Below are positions 5,631 to 13,260 of a stretch of DNA of 19,797 nt, in pieces. The stretch spans positions 1-19,797 of the forward strand of contig DASUZP010000131.1 in the NCBI GenBank assembly GCA_036376775.1. The letters run 5' to 3'. The stretch comes from VRUE01 sp036376775. Its GTDB lineage: Bacteria > Actinomycetota > Thermoleophilia > Solirubrobacterales > 70-9. The notes beneath the pieces are model-generated. The model worked only from the letters and a program-made list of their open reading frames with translations, made no database searches and was not told the origin of the DNA. A program made the position numbers and the translations under genes. Each line of letters opens with the position of its first letter. Position 1 is the stretch's first letter.

Positions 5631-7687
5631 GCGAAAACAAGCCCCGATCCCTGTTCGACCCCGAGATCCTGCGGCCGGCGCTGGTCGAGTCCCTGCGCAA
5701 GCTCGACCCCCGCGTGCAGGTCCGCAATCCGGTCATGTTCGTGGTCGAGATCGGCGCCCTGATCACGACCGCCGGTTGGTTGATCCAGCTCTTCGGCGGC
5801 GGCCCGTTGGGGGGCGGTCACGAGCCCTCCTGGTTCGCCTTCGCGGTGACCGTCTGGCTCTGGCTCACCGTCGTCTTCGCCAACCTCGCCGAGGCGCTCG
5901 CGGAGGGCCGGGGACGCGCTCAGGCGGCGAGCCTGCGCGCGATGCAGACCGAGACCGTGGCGCGCCTGCGCGGCGGCGGCGAGAGGCTCGCCTCCGAGTT
6001 GACCCGCGGCGACGTCGTCGTCGTCGAGGCGGGCGAGACGATCCCCGGCGACGGCACCGTGATCGAGGGCATCGCCTCGGTCGACGAGTCGGCGATCACC
6101 GGCGAGTCGGCGCCGGTGATCCGCGAGGCTGGCGGCGATCGCAGCGCGGTCACCGGTGGCACCAGGGTGCTCTCGGACCGGATCGTCGTCGAGATCGTCC
6201 AGGAGCCCGGAAAATCGTTCCTCGACCGGATGATCGCGCTGATCGAGGGGGCCGAGCGGCGCAAGACGCCGAACGAGGTCGCGCTGGGAATCCTGCTCGC
6301 CGCGCTCACCCTCGTCTTCGTCGCGGTCGTCGTCGCCCTGCGGCCGTTCGGCCTCTTCGCCGGCACCGAACTCTCCGAGACGACGCTGATCGCCCTGCTG
6401 GTCGCGCTGATCCCGACCACGATCGGGGCGCTGCTCTCGGCGATCGGCATCGCCGGCATGGATCGCCTCGTGCGGCGCAACGTGCTGGCCCTATCGGGCC
6501 GCGCCGTCGAGGCCTCCGGGGACTGCGACGTGCTGCTGCTCGACAAGACCGGCACGATCACGCTCGGCAACCGCGAGGCGGTCGAGTTCATTCCGATGCC
6601 CGGCGTCGCGGTCGAGGAGCTGGCCGAGGCCGCCCAGATGTCCTCGCTCGCCGACGAGACGCCGGAGGGCCGTTCGATCGTCGTCCTGGCGAAGACGTTC
6701 GGCATCCGCGAGCACGACTTCGTCGGCCACGAGCCGACTTTCGTCCCCTTCAGCGCCGAAACCAGGATGAGCGGCGTCGACTTCAACGGCACGCGGCTGC
6801 GCAAGGGGGCGGGGGACGCGATCGAAGTCTGGGTCGGCGACGGCGGCGGGCGCGCACCGGCGGAGCTGCGGGCCGAGCTCGACCGGATCGGCCGCGAGGG
6901 GGGTACGCCGCTCGCGGTCGCCCGCAACGAGTGGGTGCTCGGCGTCGTCTACCTCAAGGACGTGATCAAGGAGGGGATGAGCGTCCGCTTCGATCAGCTG
7001 CGCGCGATGGGCATCCGCACGATCATGGTCACCGGCGACAACAAACTGACCGCGGCGAAGATTGCCGCCGAGGCCGGCGTCGACGACTTCCTCGCCGAAG
7101 CGACGCCCGAGCGCAAGCTGGAGCTGATCAGGGAGCAGCAGGCGGACGGCCGCCTGATCGCGATGACCGGCGACGGCACCAACGACGCACCGGCCCTCGC
7201 TCAGGCCGACGTCGGCGTGGCGATGAACACCGGCACCCAGGCCGCCCGCGAGGCGGGCAACATGGTCGATCTCGACTCCAACCCCACCAAGCTGATCGAG
7301 ATCGTCGAGGTCGGCAAGCAGCTGCTGATCACCCGTGGCGCCCTGACCACCTTCTCGATCGCCAACGACATCGCCAAGTACTTCGCGATCCTGCCGGCGA
7401 TGTTCGCGGCGACCTACGCCCTGGCCGGCCAGAGGGGGCCGCTGGACGCGCTCAACGTGATGTCGCTGGGCACGCCGGAATCGGCGATCCTCTCTGCGGT
7501 GATCTTCAATGCGCTGATCATCCCGCTGCTGATCCCGCTCTCCCTGCGCGGCGTCCGCTACCGGCCGATCGGCGCCACCGCGTTGCTGCGGCGCAACATG
7601 CTGCTCTACGGGCTGGGCGGGATCGTCGCTCCGTTCGTCGGCATCAAGCTGATCGACCTGGTCGTCCACAACCTGCTGGGGGCCTGA
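5627..7687 (+). CDS. kdpB: K+-transporting ATPase ATP-binding subunit KdpB
   Basis: The 686-residue P-type ATPase subunit that hydrolyses ATP to power K+ uptake. It has the actuator TGES at 158-161, including the serine whose phosphorylation inhibits the E. coli pump at high K+. The phosphorylation motif is DKTGT with Asp306, the hinge motif TGDGTND is at 514-520, and the C-terminal membrane region carries IANDIAKYFAILPAMF. Membrane helices are visible near 36-58, 70-90, 218-240, 255-275 and in the last 100 residues. Length is typical. It overlaps kdpC by four bases. All catalytic residues seen are intact. Confidence 0.97.
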   Translation: MSENKPRSLFDPEILRPALVESLRKLDPRVQVRNPVMFVVEIGALITTAGWLIQLFGGGPLGGGHEPSWFAFAVTVWLWLTVVFANLAEALAEGRGRAQAASLRAMQTETVARLRGGGERLASELTRGDVVVVEAGETIPGDGTVIEGIASVDESAITGESAPVIREAGGDRSAVTGGTRVLSDRIVVEIVQEPGKSFLDRMIALIEGAERRKTPNEVALGILLAALTLVFVAVVVALRPFGLFAGTELSETTLIALLVALIPTTIGALLSAIGIAGMDRLVRRNVLALSGRAVEASGDCDVLLLDKTGTITLGNREAVEFIPMPGVAVEELAEAAQMSSLADETPEGRSIVVLAKTFGIREHDFVGHEPTFVPFSAETRMSGVDFNGTRLRKGAGDAIEVWVGDGGGRAPAELRAELDRIGREGGTPLAVARNEWVLGVVYLKDVIKEGMSVRFDQLRAMGIRTIMVTGDNKLTAAKIAAEAGVDDFLAEATPERKLELIREQQADGRLIAMTGDGTNDAPALAQADVGVAMNTGTQAAREAGNMVDLDSNPTKLIEIVEVGKQLLITRGALTTFSIANDIAKYFAILPAMFAATYALAGQRGPLDALNVMSLGTPESAILSAVIFNALIIPLLIPLSLRGVRYRPIGATALLRRNMLLYGLGGIVAPFVGIKLIDLVVHNLLGA

Positions 7688-7706
7688 GGCCCCGCGGGGG
7701 CGCCGG

Positions 7707-8828
7707 ATGGAGCGCGGTCGCTACAAGATCTTCCTCGGCATGGCGGCCGGCGTGGGCAAGACCTACCGCATGCTGCAGGAGGGCCGGGCCGAACTGGCGG
7801 CCGGGCGCGACGTGGCGATCGGCTATCTGGAGCCGCACAGGCGCGAGGAGACCAGCGAACAGGCACGGGGCCTGGAGGTGGTGCCGCGCCGCCGCGTCCT
7901 CTACCGCGACGTGGAGGTCGAGGAGATGGACCTGCCGGCAGTGCTGTCGAGGGCGCCGGCGCTGGCGCTGATCGACGAGCTCGCCCATACCAACCCGCCC
8001 GGGCTCGAGCACGAGAAGCGCTACGAGGACATCGCCGACGTGCTGGCGGCTGGCATCGACGTCTTCTCGACGGTCAACGTCCAGCACCTGGAGTCGCTCA
8101 ACGACCAGGTCACCGAGCTGACCGGGGTGCGGGTGCGCGAGACGGTGCCGGACTCGGTGCTCGGACAGGCCGACGAAGTCGTCCTCACCGACCTCACCCC
8201 CGAGGCGCTCGTCGCCCGGTTGCGGGCGGGAAAGGTCTATCCGGGCGAGAACATCCAGGCGGCGCTCGACAACTTCTTCAAGATCGAGAACCTCGCCGCG
8301 CTGCGCGAGGTGAGCCTGCGACAGGTCGCCGAGGAGGTCGAGTCGAAGCGGCTCGTCTACGGCGAGACCGAGTCGCTCGGCACGCGCGAGGAGCGGGTCG
8401 TCTCGACGGTGCCGAAGGCGGTCGGCGAGCGCCTGCTTGCCCTGGTCCGTCCGCGGCCCAGCTCGCAGCGCCTCGTGCGCCGCGCCTGGCGCTCGGCGCA
8501 GCGGCTGGGCACCGATCTCGACCTGCTCTGGGTCAAGCGGCCCGGCCAGCCGACCGAGGGCGAGGTCGAGCGCCAGGTGACGGCGCTGCGCCAGCTCGCC
8601 TCGGTCCTCGGTGCGACGCTGCTGATCGAGGAGCACGACGATCTGGTCGCGGCCGCCGCGCGTGTCGTCCGCGAGCGTGGGATCACCTACGTCATGATCG
8701 GCGAGTCACGGCCGGCTCGGGGGTTCGCGCGCCTGCGCGAGCCGCTTCCGCAGCGGCTGATGCGGGCGACTCCGCCCGGGGTCGACGTCAGGATCGTCGC
8801 CCGCCGTGGCCTCGAGGAGCAGCCATGA
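7707..8828 (+). CDS. kdpD: Stand-alone KdpD N-terminal sensor (KdpD domain + Usp domain)
   Basis: A 373-residue soluble protein equivalent to the cytoplasmic N-terminal part of KdpD, ending before any membrane helix. The KdpD sensor domain has a Walker A GMAAGVGKT (11-19), a Walker B-like ALIDELAHTN (86-95) and the signature FSTVNVQHLESLND (120-132). From about 242 a Usp domain follows (ERLLALVRPRPSSQRLVRRA to the end); Usp domains of KdpD bind c-di-AMP in Staphylococcus. No HisKA or ATPase domain follows. It probably associates with the separate membrane kinase encoded at the head of the cluster. It lies 19 bases after kdpB, and its stop overlaps the next gene (ATGA). Confidence 0.93.
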   Translation: MERGRYKIFLGMAAGVGKTYRMLQEGRAELAAGRDVAIGYLEPHRREETSEQARGLEVVPRRRVLYRDVEVEEMDLPAVLSRAPALALIDELAHTNPPGLEHEKRYEDIADVLAAGIDVFSTVNVQHLESLNDQVTELTGVRVRETVPDSVLGQADEVVLTDLTPEALVARLRAGKVYPGENIQAALDNFFKIENLAALREVSLRQVAEEVESKRLVYGETESLGTREERVVSTVPKAVGERLLALVRPRPSSQRLVRRAWRSAQRLGTDLDLLWVKRPGQPTEGEVERQVTALRQLASVLGATLLIEEHDDLVAAAARVVRERGITYVMIGESRPARGFARLREPLPQRLMRATPPGVDVRIVARRGLEEQP

Positions 8829-9460
8829 TCGAGCACGTTCTCGTCGGCCTGGCGCTGGCTCTGGGGCTGGCCGGCGGCTACCTCCTGGCCCGCTCGCAAT
8901 TGCGCGGGAAGCGCTCCGAGGCGCCCCAGGCGATCCATCGCATCCTGCTTCCCTTCACCGGCACGGAGATCTCGCGCCGTGCCCTCGATGCGGCGCTGCG
9001 CCTCGCCCGCGCAGAGGATGCGACCCTGATGCCCGCCTACCTGGCGGCGGTGCCGAACCGGCTGCCGCTCGATTGCTCGATTCCCGCCGAGGCGGCCAGG
9101 GCGATGCCGATTCTGGAGGCGATCGAGCAGCGCGCCGCGGCGCAAGAGGTCGCCGTCGACGCCCGGATCGAGCGCGGGCGTTCATACCGCCACGCACTGC
9201 GGCGCCTGCTCGATCGCGAGGGGTTCGACCGGGTCGTCGTTCCCGCGACCGCGACCGGCCGCACCGGTCTCTCCGGCGAGGACATGGTCTGGCTCTTGGA
9301 GAAGGCCCCCGCCGAGGTCCTGATCCTGCGCCCGGCGCCGGCGGACGAGCGTCGCGTGGTCGCCGTCCCCAGCCCCCCTCTCGCACCGCCTCGGCATCGG
9401 GGAAAAGCCGCAGGCGAGGTGTGGGCCTCTCCCGATGGAGTCGCAGACGGGCAGACGTAG
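8825..9460 (+). CDS. Membrane-anchored universal stress (UspA-family) protein
   Basis: A 211-residue protein starting with a hydrophobic helix (about 5-22, VLVGLALALGLAGGYLLA) and a basic stop-transfer RSQLRGKR. A Usp fold follows from about 38 to 172: IHRILLPFTGTEISRRALDAALRLA at the start and VVVPATATGRTGLSGEDMVWLLEKAPAEVLILRP at the end. A 40-residue Pro/Ala/Gly-rich tail has no recognisable domain. Usp proteins bind ATP or other nucleotides in many bacteria. It overlaps the stand-alone KdpD sensor by four bases, so it belongs to the kdp cluster. A role as an anchor or extra nucleotide sensor for the split KdpD is an inference. Confidence 0.8.
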   Translation: MIEHVLVGLALALGLAGGYLLARSQLRGKRSEAPQAIHRILLPFTGTEISRRALDAALRLARAEDATLMPAYLAAVPNRLPLDCSIPAEAARAMPILEAIEQRAAAQEVAVDARIERGRSYRHALRRLLDREGFDRVVVPATATGRTGLSGEDMVWLLEKAPAEVLILRPAPADERRVVAVPSPPLAPPRHRGKAAGEVWASPDGVADGQT

Positions 9461-9463
9461 GCT
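9458..9463 (+). promoter_or_regulatory. Candidate -10 box, leaderless start
   Basis: TAGGCT ends six bases before the GTG start of the oxidoreductase and overlaps the Usp stop codon. No ribosome-binding sequence is present in AGGCTCAAAAAGTG. The arrangement fits transcription beginning at or next to the start codon. No clear -35 box is seen. Confidence 0.35.
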
Positions 9464-9469
9464 CAAAAA

Positions 9470-10633
9470 GTGAGCGCGAATTCACAGCGACGCCGCCCCC
9501 GTGTATTGATTGCGGGTGGCGGTATCGCGGCGCTCGAGGCGGCTTTGGCCCTGCGAGACCTGGCCGGCGGGGGACTCGATGTCGAGCTCTGTTCGCCGCG
9601 AAAAGAGTTCGTCTACCGCCCCTTTGCCGTCGGCGAGCCATACGGCGCGGCCAGCATCTTTCGTTACCGCCTCGATGCCCTGGCGGACCGGATCGGCGTT
9701 TCGTTTCGCCTCGATGGCCTCTTCGCCGTCGATCTCGCCACAGGCGTGGCGACTGTTCGCGACGGCGAGCAGATCCCCTACGACTATCTGCTTGTCGCCT
9801 GCGGGGCGCGGATGCTCTGGGCGGTGCCCGGCGCGGTCACCTTCTGGGGAGTGTCCGACGAAGGCGGCTTTGGCGCGCTCGTGCGCAAGCTCCGCCGTGG
9901 TGTCCTGCGCGATCTGGTCTTCACCATGCCCAGCGGCAACAGCTGGGGACTGCCCCTCTACGAGCTGGCGCTGCTCGCCTCGTCGGTGCTGGCCAAATCG
10001 GGCATCGAAGACGCGCGACTGACCGTGGTCACCCCCGAGGATGCACCGCTCGAGCTCTTCGGACGCGCAGTCGGCGAGCAGATGGCCGGGCTTCTCGACG
10101 AACGGGGGATAGCGGTCGTCAGCGGCGTTCACCCGGTTGCCTTCGAAGACGGGTGCCTGCGGATCGCCCCCGGCGAGCCGATCGAGACCGAGGCCGTGGT
10201 CAGCCTGCCTCGCCTCGAGGGTCGCCGCCTGGATGGCCTTCCCGCCGACGCGGGCGGTTTTCTCCCGGTCGACGAGCACTGCCGCGTGTTGGGCGCCGAG
10301 GGCGTCTTCGCCGCCGGCGACGTAACCGCCTTCCCGGTCAAGCAGGGAGGGATCGCGACCCAGGAAGCGGATGCGGCCGCAGAAGCGATCGCCGCCGCGG
10401 CCGGTTGCGAGCTCGATCCGGCTCCGTTCGATCCGGTGTTGCGCGGCGTGCTCTGGACCGGAGACGAGCAGCGCTACCTCTTCGGACGGCTGACCGGGAG
10501 GCATGGCGAAGTCTCGGAGCTGAGCGAGGAGCCTCTCTGGTCCGAGCCGCAGAGCAAGGTCGTCGGCCGATACCTGACCCCCTTTCTCGCCGCGATGCCC
10601 GACGCCGAGCAGCGTCTTCTCGCGGCTCGCTGA
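9470..10633 (+). CDS. FAD-dependent pyridine nucleotide-disulphide oxidoreductase family protein
   Basis: A 387-residue flavoprotein of the NDH-2/sulfide:quinone reductase-like superfamily. The N-terminal Rossmann motif VLIAGGGIAALEAALAL (12-28) binds FAD, PYDYLLVACGAR (103-114) is the conserved ATG-type strand, and GVFAAGDVTAFPVKQGGIATQEA (278-300) is the second FAD motif near the flavin. The paired catalytic cysteines expected of sulfide:quinone reductases are not apparent; the Cys residues at 41, 111, 229, 271 and near 313 do not form the usual pattern. No membrane segment is obvious. Substrate is therefore unassigned; a quinone or NAD(P)H-linked role is possible. It starts with GTG, nine bases after the Usp stop. 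Confidence 0.85.
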   Translation: MSANSQRRRPRVLIAGGGIAALEAALALRDLAGGGLDVELCSPRKEFVYRPFAVGEPYGAASIFRYRLDALADRIGVSFRLDGLFAVDLATGVATVRDGEQIPYDYLLVACGARMLWAVPGAVTFWGVSDEGGFGALVRKLRRGVLRDLVFTMPSGNSWGLPLYELALLASSVLAKSGIEDARLTVVTPEDAPLELFGRAVGEQMAGLLDERGIAVVSGVHPVAFEDGCLRIAPGEPIETEAVVSLPRLEGRRLDGLPADAGGFLPVDEHCRVLGAEGVFAAGDVTAFPVKQGGIATQEADAAAEAIAAAAGCELDPAPFDPVLRGVLWTGDEQRYLFGRLTGRHGEVSELSEEPLWSEPQSKVVGRYLTPFLAAMPDAEQRLLAAR

Positions 10634-10655
10634 GCGCAGCCGGGCGGGATCGGGT

Positions 10656-10661
10656 CATGAT
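10656..10661 (+). promoter_or_regulatory. Candidate -10 box, leaderless start
   Basis: CATGAT lies six bases before the GTG start of the RNA methyltransferase, the same hexamer and spacing found before the ATG at 3049. No ribosome-binding sequence is seen in the intervening bases. The match is short and could be chance. Confidence 0.25.
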
Positions 10662-10667
10662 GCGGCG

Positions 10668-11423
10668 GTGAGCGATGCCGACGAGCAGGCGCGGATCCGG
10701 CGCTACCGCGAGGCGCGGCGCGACCCGCGCCTCGCTGTCTTGGAGGGATTCCATGCCCTCAAGCACGCTCTTCGCTTTGGCGCCGAGGTGTTGGAGGCGG
10801 TCGCTGCCGATCCGCAACAGCTCGAGCAGCTGGCGGCCGAGCTGGCGCCCGATCTCGGCGGCTCGCTGGCCGAAAGGGTGACCCCGGTCACCGCCGATGT
10901 CGTGGCCCAACTGGTGCCGCAGGCGCCGCGCACCGGTGTCGTCGCGATCGCCCGTCGCCCCGATGTCGACCTTGCCGCGGCGCTCGGCGAGCGGCGCCCG
11001 CAGCCACTCGTCTTGCTCGAGGATCCGCGCACGATGGGCAACATGGGGGCCTGCGTCCGGGTCGCCGCCGCCGCCGATGCCGCCGGCGTGCTGACCACCG
11101 GCCCCAACGATCCCTGGCATCCCGACGCGCTGCGGGGAGCTGCCGGACTCCACTTCGCCCTGCCGGTGGTCGGGGTCGAGGGGCTGCCGGCTAGCGACCG
11201 GCCGCTGATCGCGATCGACCCCGGCGGGGAGGACCTCAACCCGGCCGAGCTGCCGCCGCGCGCGATCCTTGCCTTCGGCACCGAGCGCTACGGGCTCAGC
11301 GATGCCCTGCTCGACCGTGCCGACGCCCGCCTCGGCATCCCGATGCGGGCCGGTGTCTCCAGCCTCAACCTCGCGACGTCGGTCGCGGCCGTGCTTTTCG
11401 CCCAACAGCTCGCTCCCCATTAG
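10668..11423 (+). CDS. SpoU/TrmH-family RNA 2'-O-methyltransferase
   Basis: A 251-residue SPOUT-class enzyme that should transfer a methyl group from S-adenosylmethionine to a ribose 2'-OH of tRNA or rRNA. Motif 1 is NMGACVR (125-131; Asn125 and the catalytic Arg131), motif 2 GTERYGLS (204-211), and motif 3 IPMRAGVSSLNLATSVA (224-240), which builds the trefoil knot that holds the cofactor. The N-terminal ~100 residues (RLAVLEGFHALKHAL) resemble the substrate-binding domain of RlmB/TrmH-like enzymes. The exact RNA target cannot be read from sequence. The GTG start sits 34 bases after the oxidoreductase stop. Confidence 0.9.
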   Translation: MSDADEQARIRRYREARRDPRLAVLEGFHALKHALRFGAEVLEAVAADPQQLEQLAAELAPDLGGSLAERVTPVTADVVAQLVPQAPRTGVVAIARRPDVDLAAALGERRPQPLVLLEDPRTMGNMGACVRVAAAADAAGVLTTGPNDPWHPDALRGAAGLHFALPVVGVEGLPASDRPLIAIDPGGEDLNPAELPPRAILAFGTERYGLSDALLDRADARLGIPMRAGVSSLNLATSVAAVLFAQQLAPH

Positions 11424-11458
11424 GCGAAACTACGGATGCAATGGGCAGGAACTGCCTC

Positions 11459-11464
11459 TAGCGT
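11459..11464 (+). promoter_or_regulatory. Candidate -10 box for the SHOCT gene
   Basis: TAGCGT followed by GCG, the same string as at 12031-12039 upstream of the NlpC/P60 gene. It would give a leader of about 48 bases containing a GCGGC/GCCGC hairpin (11481-11485 with 11491-11495) and the strong GAAAGGA ribosome-binding site. A GGCAG/CTGCC hairpin (11444-11448 with 11452-11456) lies directly upstream. Confidence 0.35.
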
Positions 11465-11518
11465 GCGAAATACTCGATCTGCGGCGCTTTGCCGCGTCAT
11501 CAACCGAAAGGACCATCC

Positions 11519-11911
11519 GTGCCGTTCGCAGACATCAACTTCGGCGAAGCTCTCCTCGTCGCCTTCGAGGTCTTCTTCTTCGTCATCTGGATCTGGATCC
11601 TGATCACGATCCTCACCGACCTCTTCCGCGACCACGAGACCTCAGGCTGGGCAAAGGCGGCCTGGGTGCTCTTCCTCGTCTTCATTCCTTTCCTGACCGC
11701 GCTTGTCTATCTGATTGCACGTGGCAGCGGTATGCGCGAAAGGACGATCAAGGCGCAGGCGGAGGCGAAACAACATTTCGATTCCTACGTCCGCGAGCAG
11801 GCGCACGGTGGCTCCGCCGCGGACGAACTGCACAAGCTCAACGAGCTGAAGGAAAAGGGCGCGCTCTCGAGCGAGGAGTTCGACAAGGCGAAGGCCAAGT
11901 TGCTTGCCTAG
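11519..11911 (+). CDS. Small membrane protein with PLDc_N-like region and SHOCT domain
   Basis: A 130-residue protein. Two hydrophobic helices (about 9-32 and 46-66) flank the loop LFRDHETSGWAKAAW, a pattern of the PLDc_N (cardiolipin-synthase N-terminal) family. The C-terminus, ADELHKLNELKEKGALSSEEFDKAKAKLL (about 101-129), is a clear SHOCT (short C-terminal) domain, thought to mediate oligomerisation. No catalytic domain is present. The GTG at 11519 is chosen because GAAAGGA ends seven bases before it; an in-frame ATG at 11489 lies upstream of that site. It is monocistronic, followed by a strong terminator. The cellular role is unknown. Confidence 0.85.
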   Translation: MPFADINFGEALLVAFEVFFFVIWIWILITILTDLFRDHETSGWAKAAWVLFLVFIPFLTALVYLIARGSGMRERTIKAQAEAKQHFDSYVREQAHGGSAADELHKLNELKEKGALSSEEFDKAKAKLLA

Positions 11912-11925
11912 CCCCCTGACTGGCT

Positions 11926-11954
11926 GCCGCCGCGCCTCGGCGCGGCGGCGGTTT
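11926..11954 (+). terminator. Rho-independent-type terminator
   Basis: GCCGCCGCGCC (11926-11936) pairs perfectly with GGCGCGGCGGC (11939-11949), an 11-bp GC stem with a minimal loop, followed by GGTTTCTCC. The T-run is short, as is common in high-GC actinobacteria. It begins 14 bases after the SHOCT gene stop. Confidence 0.75.
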
Positions 11955-11981
11955 CTCCTGCAAGGGCCGCAATTCTGCAAG

Positions 11982-12036
11982 AGGAGTTGCAAGTTATGAG
12001 CAACTCCTAACAATCTTTAGGCGACTTCGTTAGCGT
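11982..12036 (+). promoter_or_regulatory. Inverted repeat and candidate promoter of the NlpC/P60 gene
   Basis: AGGAGTTGC (11982-11990) and GCAACTCCT (12000-12008) are perfect reverse complements around a 9-base spacer. TGCAAG also occurs as a direct repeat at 11976-11981 and 11988-11993. The right arm reaches the -35 position of a candidate promoter whose -10 is TAGCGT at 12031-12036, nine bases before the ATG at 12046. The layout suits an operator; as RNA it could also be a hairpin. The regulator is not known. Confidence 0.45.
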
Positions 12037-12045
12037 GCGCCGCCG

Positions 12046-13257
12046 ATGCGTCCTCCTGCCGGTACCTCCCGGTGGCTGTTGCTCCCGGCCGCCCTGTTGC
12101 TGCTCGTGCTCTGCCTCGTGGCCAGCGCGCCGGCTGAGACCCTGAGCGAAAAGCTCGACTCGACCCAGGGCAAGCTCAGCCATGTGCGCGAAAGCCAGGG
12201 CGCGCTCTCGGCGACGATCGAAGAACAGAACAGGGCGATCGACTCGATGCTGGGCGAAGTCTCGCGGCTGCGCCAGGAACAGCTCGCGCTCGAGTCCGAA
12301 CTGGCCGGCAAGCAGGACGAACTCGACAGCGCCACCGCCAAGCTGGAAGCCGAAAAGGATCGCCTGGCGCAGATCCGGGCCAAATTGCAGCGGGCGCTCG
12401 ACGTACTGCGGGAACGACTTGTCGCGATCTATGAGGCGGGCAGCCCCGACGTGCTCAGCGTCGTGCTCGAATCGGAGACCTGGTCCCAGGCCAGCGTCCG
12501 CGCCGAATACCTGAGCCGGGTCCAGGACTACGACGACTCCGTCGCCGGCCGGGTCAAGGGTCTGCGCGACGAAGCCAAGGCTGCGGTCAAGCAGATGGCG
12601 GCGATCCGCCTGCAGCTGAAGGAAGCGCGCGACGCGATCGCGGCCAAGGAGCGCGAAGCGGCCGACGCCCGCGCCGAAGCCGCTGCCCGCTTCGCCGAGT
12701 TGAAGGAAGCGCAGGCGCAGCGCCAGCAGGATCTGGAAGCGCTCGAGTCGCGCGAAGCGGCGCTCAGCGACAACCTCGCGGCGATCTCCGAACAGCTCGC
12801 CAGCTCAGGGGCGCCGGTCCCGACCGGCACGCCCGCGCCGCTCACCCCGGGGCAGAGCGCCGAATACATCTCCGAAAGCCAGGCGAGCGTGCCGAGCGCC
12901 GCGCCGCCCGCGGTGCAGGCGGCGATCGAAGCGGCAAACTCGATCGCGACCACGCCCTACATCTGGGGCGGCGGCCACGGCTCCTTCGAATCTTCGGGCT
13001 ACGACTGCTCGGGCGCGGTCAGCTTCGCCCTCAACGGTGGCGGCTTCCTCTCCAGCCCACTCGACTCGACCGGGCTGGAGACCTGGGGCGATCCCGGCCC
13101 CGGCCAGTGGATCACCGTCTACGCCAACGCCGAACACGCCTGGATGATCATCGCCGGCCTCGCCTTCGACACCGTCGGCGGCCCTGGGCCGCGCTGGCAT
13201 CCGGAACTGGTGGATTCGCCTGAAGGGTTCATCGCTCGGCACCCCAGCGGTTATTGA
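12046..13257 (+). CDS. Secreted coiled-coil NlpC/P60-family peptidoglycan hydrolase
   Basis: A 403-residue exported protein. Residues 10-30 are a signal peptide (LLLPAALLLLVLCLVASAPA), probably cut after Ala30. Residues 33-250 are a long coiled coil rich in Glu, Ala, Arg and Gln (PcsB/RipA-like arrangement), then a Pro/Thr/Ser-rich linker (about 252-290). The NlpC/P60 domain (about 290-403) has catalytic Cys321 in YDCSGAVSFAL and His364 in EHAWMIIAG; the third polar residue is not clear. Such enzymes cleave D-gamma-glutamyl bonds in cell-wall peptides, and the coiled coil is often regulatory (FtsEX-type control in PcsB). No strong ribosome-binding site is seen before the ATG. It converges on the flavin-oxidase-family gene across one copy of the 108-bp element. 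Confidence 0.9.
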   Translation: MRPPAGTSRWLLLPAALLLLVLCLVASAPAETLSEKLDSTQGKLSHVRESQGALSATIEEQNRAIDSMLGEVSRLRQEQLALESELAGKQDELDSATAKLEAEKDRLAQIRAKLQRALDVLRERLVAIYEAGSPDVLSVVLESETWSQASVRAEYLSRVQDYDDSVAGRVKGLRDEAKAAVKQMAAIRLQLKEARDAIAAKEREAADARAEAAARFAELKEAQAQRQQDLEALESREAALSDNLAAISEQLASSGAPVPTGTPAPLTPGQSAEYISESQASVPSAAPPAVQAAIEAANSIATTPYIWGGGHGSFESSGYDCSGAVSFALNGGGFLSSPLDSTGLETWGDPGPGQWITVYANAEHAWMIIAGLAFDTVGGPGPRWHPELVDSPEGFIARHPSGY

Positions 13258-13260
13258 GAG

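Noticed and set aside
7690..7699. CCCCGCGGGG palindrome between kdpB and the KdpD sensor gene as a terminator
   Set aside because: It leaves no room for a loop, has no T-run, and the 19-bp gap suggests co-transcription.
9395..9437. CATCGGG/CCCGATG inverted pair at the end of the Usp gene as a terminator
   Set aside because: Short arms, long GC-rich loop, no T-run; likely chance.
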